From contig JAKJDA010000110.1 of assembly GCA_022706165.1 (NCBI GenBank), positions 1 through 8,547 on the forward strand: DNA of 8,547 nt, read 5' to 3'. The DNA comes from Candidatus Hydrogenedentota bacterium. GTDB lineage: Bacteria; Hydrogenedentota; Hydrogenedentia; Hydrogenedentales; SLHB01. The position numbers and the translations under genes are program-made. The notes under the pieces were generated by a model, which was not told the origin of the DNA, did not search any database, and saw only the letters and a program-made list of their open reading frames with translations. Below are positions 6,665-8,547 of the stretch, piece after piece (the stretch's first letter is position 1; the number at the start of each line of letters is the position of its first letter).

Positions 6665-6693
6665 GGCGGTTTTTCGATAGTGAACAAACCGCC
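6665..6693 (+). promoter_or_regulatory. Stable hairpin at the 5' end of the 30-codon mRNA
   Basis: GGCGGTTT (6665-6672) pairs perfectly with AAACCGCC (6686-6693). The stem continues with TTC (6673-6675) against GAA (6682-6684), leaving one bulged C (6685) and the loop GATAGT (6676-6681). It starts about nine bases after the predicted transcription start and lies 36 bases before the RBS. It may protect the mRNA from decay or act as a protein or ligand site; which of these is unknown. Confidence 0.65.
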
Positions 6694-6742
6694 TGCCCAG
6701 AGAGGGGCGTAACGGTCAGGAAAACACAGAAGGAGAAAGACA

Positions 6743-6835
6743 ATGGAGAAGGATTGGAAAGATCTGTTTGATTTCGGTAGCTGGGGCTGGTGGATTCTGC
6801 TTCCGCTTGCGGTGCTGCTGTTCTGGTGGTTCTAA
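6743..6835 (+). CDS. 30-residue Trp-rich single-span membrane peptide, unknown function
   Basis: A 30-codon gene (ATG 6743, TAA 6833-6835) with its own promoter, a leader hairpin, an AAGGAG Shine-Dalgarno (6730-6735) seven bases before the ATG, and a strong terminator 26 bases after the stop. Residues 1-11 are polar and charged (E2, K3, D4, K6, D7, D10, with W5, L8, F9). Residues 12-15 (G-S-W-G) form a hinge. Residues 16-30 are wholly hydrophobic, start W-W-I-L-L-P, and end F-W-W-F at the C-terminus. Six of 30 residues are Trp and four are Phe. A single short membrane span with the charged N-terminus outside the bilayer is expected; there is no cleavage site. It could be a small regulator or subunit of a membrane complex, or a membrane-active peptide. 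I do not recognise the family. It does not resemble KdpF, CydX, AcrZ or TisB as I know them. Confidence 0.75.
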   Translation: MEKDWKDLFDFGSWGWWILLPLAVLLFWWF

Positions 6836-6861
6836 TTCTCGAATCATTAGACTCGTTTGTT

Positions 6862-6899
6862 GAGGCGCTGGTTTCACAAAAACCAGCGCTTCTTGTTTT
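6862..6899 (+). terminator. Intrinsic terminator of the 30-codon gene
   Basis: GAGGCGCTGGTTT (6862-6874) pairs with AAACCAGCGCTTC (6880-6892) around the loop CACAA: 13 bp with a single G-U pair. A T-rich tail TTGTTTT (6893-6899) follows. This is the clearest terminator in the window and closes the transcription unit begun at 6621. Confidence 0.92.
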
Positions 6900-7206
6900 C
6901 TCCTGCTCCCCTCTTCCGTGACAAACCAGCTTTTCTCGTCCTCGTCGCGTTCGAGGCGACCGCTGTGTCCGCCTGCAGGTCTTCCGAGCGCGAGGCAAAG
7001 GGCAGCCTGACCGACAACCCCATTTTCCAGAAGCGCAAGATTACACAATATATTGTGTTTGACGAAAGACGACACCACGAAGCGAGAGCGCTTTAGCTTC
7101 GGTCATATCCTTTTTTCTTTTTAAGAAGCACCTATATGATGTGTTGGTCTTTACATCAAATCTATATATTGTGATTCATGTCCAAAAATGACCTTTGAGA
7201 AATAGA
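6900..7206. other. Gene-free spacer, AT-rich on its right side
   Basis: About 300 bases with no ORF having both a ribosome site and family-like content. The second half is AT-rich with T-runs at 7111-7122. It holds a perfect 16-bp palindrome (7043-7058, listed separately) and a second copy of its right part, ATATATTGTG (7164-7173). It also has two mutually exclusive small hairpins at 7078-7101: CGAAGC with GCTTCG, or AAGCG with CGCTT. These are followed nine bases later by a T-run, so they could be a weak terminator. No promoter with two good hexamers is seen before 7207. Confidence 0.5.
7043..7058. promoter_or_regulatory. Perfect 16-bp palindrome, operator candidate
   Basis: ACACAATA followed directly by TATTGTGT gives a perfect palindrome without spacer, 149 bases upstream of the next promoter. 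The segment ATATATTGTG (7048-7057) recurs at 7164-7173, closer to that promoter. The form suits binding by a dimeric repressor or activator. No matching regulator gene is in the window and the regulator is unknown. Confidence 0.45.
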
Positions 7207-7235
7207 TTGACACGCACCATATGTTGCGATATAGT
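7207..7235 (+). promoter_or_regulatory. Strong sigma70-type promoter of the structured RNA
   Basis: TTGACA (7207-7212) and TATAGT (7230-7235) are separated by exactly 17 bases. The hexamers and spacer length are the same as in the promoter at 6621-6649, while the spacer sequences differ. An AT-rich flank lies upstream. The start of transcription is expected at about 7242, right at the 5' side of the long-range stem of the downstream RNA. Confidence 0.82.
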
Positions 7236-7241
7236 GGGGCC

Positions 7242-7463
7242 GGTATCCGAATACCGCAGCGGGTGGGACCGGGCCAACGACGGCAATGCACCATGTCGTC
7301 GTTTGCAAACCAAGGCCAGGAACGGCCCATTTTGCTGAGTACTGAGGCCAACAGACCGCAGCCCAATGGTTTCAGGACAATGGTTCGTGGCATCTTGCGC
7401 CAAAAGACGCACGAATAAAAGGTTTCGGATACTCCCCGCAACGAGCGGCGCTCCTCCTTTTTT
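7242..7463 (+). ncRNA. Probable structured non-coding RNA (6S-like or novel), upstream of cbiM
   Basis: No convincing ORF follows the strong promoter at 7207-7235, but the transcript folds well. Its 5' end GTATCCGAA (7243-7251) pairs without mismatch with TTCGGATAC (7424-7432), closing about 190 nt. Inside are three arms. AACGACGGCA (7276-7285) pairs with TGTCGTCGTT (7294-7303), including one G-U pair; GGGCC/GGCCC (7271-7275/7324-7328) can enclose this arm. CCATT/AATGG plus GCTG/CAGC lie at 7327-7337/7359-7369; the two options share bases 7327-7328. GTTCGTG (7383-7389) pairs with CACGAAT (7410-7416). A T-run ends it at 7458-7463. Length, terminal stem and solo promoter fit 6S RNA, but the interior looks more branched than usual 6S. 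A long cbiM leader with a ligand-binding role is the main alternative. The fold was done by eye, so the family is unassigned. Confidence 0.6.
7443..7463 (+). terminator. Probable terminator of the structured RNA
   Basis: GAGC (7443-7446) and GCTC (7450-7453) form a short GC-rich stem with a three-base loop, followed by CTCC and six Ts (7458-7463). An alternative stem is CCGC/GCGG (7436-7439/7445-7448). Both are short, so the long stem ending at 7432 may help. Termination here would separate the RNA from cbiM. Confidence 0.4.
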
Positions 7464-7572
7464 GGCGCGCGACCTAGCCGCGACGGTTCGTGTTGGATCA
7501 AACGCTTTGAGGAAACGGCTTCTTCCCCCTATGCTCCCCTCGCCCCCCGGCGCGGCGTCCAGGCGCGTTTTG

Positions 7573-7601
7573 TTGCTTCGGGGCGCGGCATGCGGCATAA
7601 T
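7573..7601 (+). promoter_or_regulatory. Putative cbiM promoter
   Basis: CATAAT (7596-7601) matches the -10 at five of six positions, and TTGCTT (7573-7578) is a moderate -35 with a 17-base spacer. Transcription would begin near 7608, inside the operator-like repeat that follows, giving a leader of about 45 bases. The weak -35 would suit a regulated promoter. Confidence 0.45.
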
Positions 7602-7630
7602 GGTATTACGTTCGTATGCGACGTATTACC
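7602..7630. promoter_or_regulatory. Operator-like repeat overlapping the cbiM start of transcription (NikR-type candidate)
   Basis: GTATTAC occurs at 7603-7609 and again at 7623-7629, 20 bases apart centre to centre, about two helical turns. The same stretch is an imperfect inverted repeat: GGTA (7602-7605) with TACC (7627-7630), and TACG-TCG with CGA-CGTA around the loop TATG (7615-7618), leaving one T-T mismatch and one bulged T. It sits directly after the -10 and before the ribosome site, where a bound repressor would block transcription. NikR operators are spaced half-sites of the GTATGA / GTGTTAC type, so a nickel or cobalt regulator is plausible, but this is inference. Confidence 0.5.
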
Positions 7631-7651
7631 TGACAAGCAAGAGGTGATTCC

Positions 7652-8326
7652 ATGCACATACCCGACGGGATGGTGAGCGGGCCGGTGAACGTGGCCGCGT
7701 TCGCCGTGGCTGCGGCGGTTTGCGGAAGGGCTGCGGCCCGCGCCGCCAAGACGCTCCAAGAGGATCATGCCCCCTTGCTTGGCGTGACGGCGGCATTCAT
7801 TTTCGCGGCGCAGATGCTGAATTTCCCGGTGTTCGCCGGCACGAGCGGTCATTTTCTGGGGGCGCTGTTCGCGGCGATCGCCTTGGGTCCCTTGAACGCC
7901 TGCCTCGTGATGACGGTCGTGTTGACGTTGCAGTGTTTGCTGTTTGCCGACGGCGGTCTCACCGCGCTCGGAACCAACATTTTCAACATGGGCATCGTCG
8001 GCGGGATTGGCGGGTATGCGGTGTTCCGTTCGCTCCAAGCCCTGCTGCCGCAGACGCGAACCGGCTTTTTGACAAGCGCGGCGTTGGCCTCCTGGTCTTC
8101 CGTCGTCCTGGCGTCGGCGGCATGCGCCGGCGAACTGGCTTTTTCCGGCACAATTCCGTTGCAGGCGGCGCTGCCCGCAATGGCCGGCATTCACGCCATC
8201 ATCGGCATCGGCGAGGCCATCATCACCGTCGCGATTCTTTCGACCGTGATGGCCTCTCGCCCTCACTTGATCGCGTCATGGCGCCAAGGTCTCGTCGCGC
8301 CGCCTCTCGAGGAGGCATACGAATGA
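7652..8326 (+). CDS. cbiM: ECF-type cobalt/nickel transporter substrate-binding membrane protein CbiM/NikM
   Basis: Metal-capturing S component of an ECF importer for Co2+ or Ni2+, in the inner membrane. The 224 residues begin with the diagnostic M-H-I-P-D-G, whose free N-terminus and His2 bind the metal. His67 lies in G-T-S-G-H-F-L-G-A (63-71), at the position of the third ligand known from NikM. The conserved F-A-D-G-G-L-T-A-L-G-T-N-I-F-N-M-G (98-114) follows. About six or seven hydrophobic spans can be traced, roughly at 9-25, 42-60, 68-98, 110-127, 140-160 and 172-200. The ATG at 7652 is fixed by the family N-terminus and by GAGGTGAT (7641-7648). The stop overlaps the next ATG (ATGA). Cobalt and nickel versions cannot be separated from this sequence; cbiM is used as the generic symbol. 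The energising CbiQ/CbiO-type subunits should lie downstream. Confidence 0.93.
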   Translation: MHIPDGMVSGPVNVAAFAVAAAVCGRAAARAAKTLQEDHAPLLGVTAAFIFAAQMLNFPVFAGTSGHFLGALFAAIALGPLNACLVMTVVLTLQCLLFADGGLTALGTNIFNMGIVGGIGGYAVFRSLQALLPQTRTGFLTSAALASWSSVVLASAACAGELAFSGTIPLQAALPAMAGIHAIIGIGEAIITVAILSTVMASRPHLIASWRQGLVAPPLEEAYE

Positions 8327-8547
8327 GCCGGCGCGATATCTGGTTTCTTGCGGCGGCGTTGGGGGTCGCGTTGATCCTGGCGACCTTCCTGTCGCCGTTT
8401 GCGTCGCCGTCGCCCGACGGCCTCGAGAAGGTGACGGAAGCGAATGGGCTTCGCCATGACGCCGTGGATCGGCCCCTCTGGGCCTTCGCGATCGCGCCCG
8501 ATTACGCCGCTCCCGGCGTGGCAAGCGAAACCATGGCGACGGCCCTG
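8323..8547 (+). CDS. PDGLE-domain small subunit of the Co/Ni transporter (CbiN/NikN-like), 3' end missing
   Basis: The first 75 codons of a gene cut by the window edge. ATG 8323 overlaps the cbiM stop (ATGA), and AGGAGG (8310-8315) lies seven bases upstream. After S-R-R-D comes one membrane span (about residues 6-24), then S-P-S-P-D-G-L-E-K-V (28-37) containing the P31-D-G-L-E35 motif that names this domain. The rest faces outward and contains a R-P-L-W-A-F-A-I-A-P-D-Y stretch (51-62), also usual for the family. PDGLE proteins are the N component that works with CbiM/NikM in metal uptake. A second span is expected beyond the window. Confidence 0.85.
   Translation, partial: MSRRDIWFLAAALGVALILATFLSPFASPSPDGLEKVTEANGLRHDAVDRPLWAFAIAPDYAAPGVASETMATAL

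Noticed and set aside
6743..6899. The Trp-rich short ORF plus terminator as a trp-type attenuator leader
   Set aside because: No tryptophan or other biosynthetic gene follows, the Trp codons are spread through a clear membrane segment, and no antiterminator pairing with the 3' stem was found.
6743..6899. Type I toxin-antitoxin pair (hydrophobic peptide with antisense RNA)
   Set aside because: On the minus strand TCTAAT (6846-6851) and TTGTGA (6874-6879) are 22 bases apart, too far for a promoter, so no antisense RNA could be supported. The peptide could still be toxic, but the system is not shown.
6716..7078. 120-residue minus-strand ORF over the small peptide gene
   Set aside because: It lies antisense to a well-defined transcription unit and its terminator, and has low-complexity composition without domain-like features.
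7242..7463. Standard cobalamin riboswitch upstream of cbiM
   Set aside because: The conserved B12 box and core motifs are not visible by eye; only a loose CCGCAGC resemblance exists. Kept as a test for a covariance search, not as a call.
7151..7647. Several ORFs of 65-140 residues on both strands across the structured RNA
   Set aside because: None has a ribosome site at its start or family-like content, and they conflict with the promoter and terminator signals.
7529..8266. 245-residue minus-strand ORF opposite cbiM
   Set aside because: Composition rich in Arg, Gln, Gly and His is typical of an antisense shadow; cbiM has diagnostic metal-binding motifs.

Overview
The window is GC-rich chromosomal DNA from a bacterium that uses Shine-Dalgarno starts and sigma70-type promoters. 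It holds nine protein genes whose products I recognise at least to family level, one 30-codon gene I do not recognise, one probable structured RNA gene, and several regulatory elements. A Tat-exported lipoprotein, a bacterial glycogen synthase, an MtaA/CmuA-like UroD-family protein and an energy-coupling-factor (ECF) Co/Ni transporter would fit an environmental lineage such as the Planctomycetes/Hydrogenedentes-like groups. That placement is inference; nothing in the window fixes the taxon. I see no insertion sequence, phage gene, CRISPR array or tRNA.

Layout. 1-108 (-): first 36 codons of a Tat-type lipoprotein gene, divergent from the next block. 277-2826 (+): xseA-xseB-ispA, three overlapping genes for exonuclease VII and a short-chain prenyl diphosphate synthase. 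2846-6406 (-): glgA, tsaE, a UroD-family gene and a Nudix hydrolase, read right to left and probably one operon, meeting ispA tail to tail over a 19-bp gap with a hairpin. 6407-6620: glgA promoter region with a leftward terminator-like hairpin. 6621-6899 (+): a compact transcription unit with a near-consensus promoter, a strong leader hairpin, a good RBS, a Trp-rich 30-residue membrane peptide and an intrinsic terminator. 6900-7206: no gene; AT-rich in its second half, with a perfect 16-bp palindrome. 7207-7463 (+): a second promoter with the same hexamers and spacer, followed by about 190-220 nt that fold into a closed multi-branched RNA. 7464-7651: cbiM promoter and an operator-like repeat. 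7652-8547 (+): cbiM/nikM and the start of a PDGLE-domain partner gene.

The housekeeping blocks are ordinary: DNA repair plus isoprenoid synthesis on one strand, glycogen synthesis plus tRNA t6A modification on the other. The unusual part is 6500-7650, about 1.1 kb without a conventional gene. It carries two autonomous promoter-to-terminator units (a tiny membrane peptide and a structured RNA) and operator-like repeats, next to a cobalt/nickel importer. The peptide gene and the RNA gene are the two best candidates for something undescribed.
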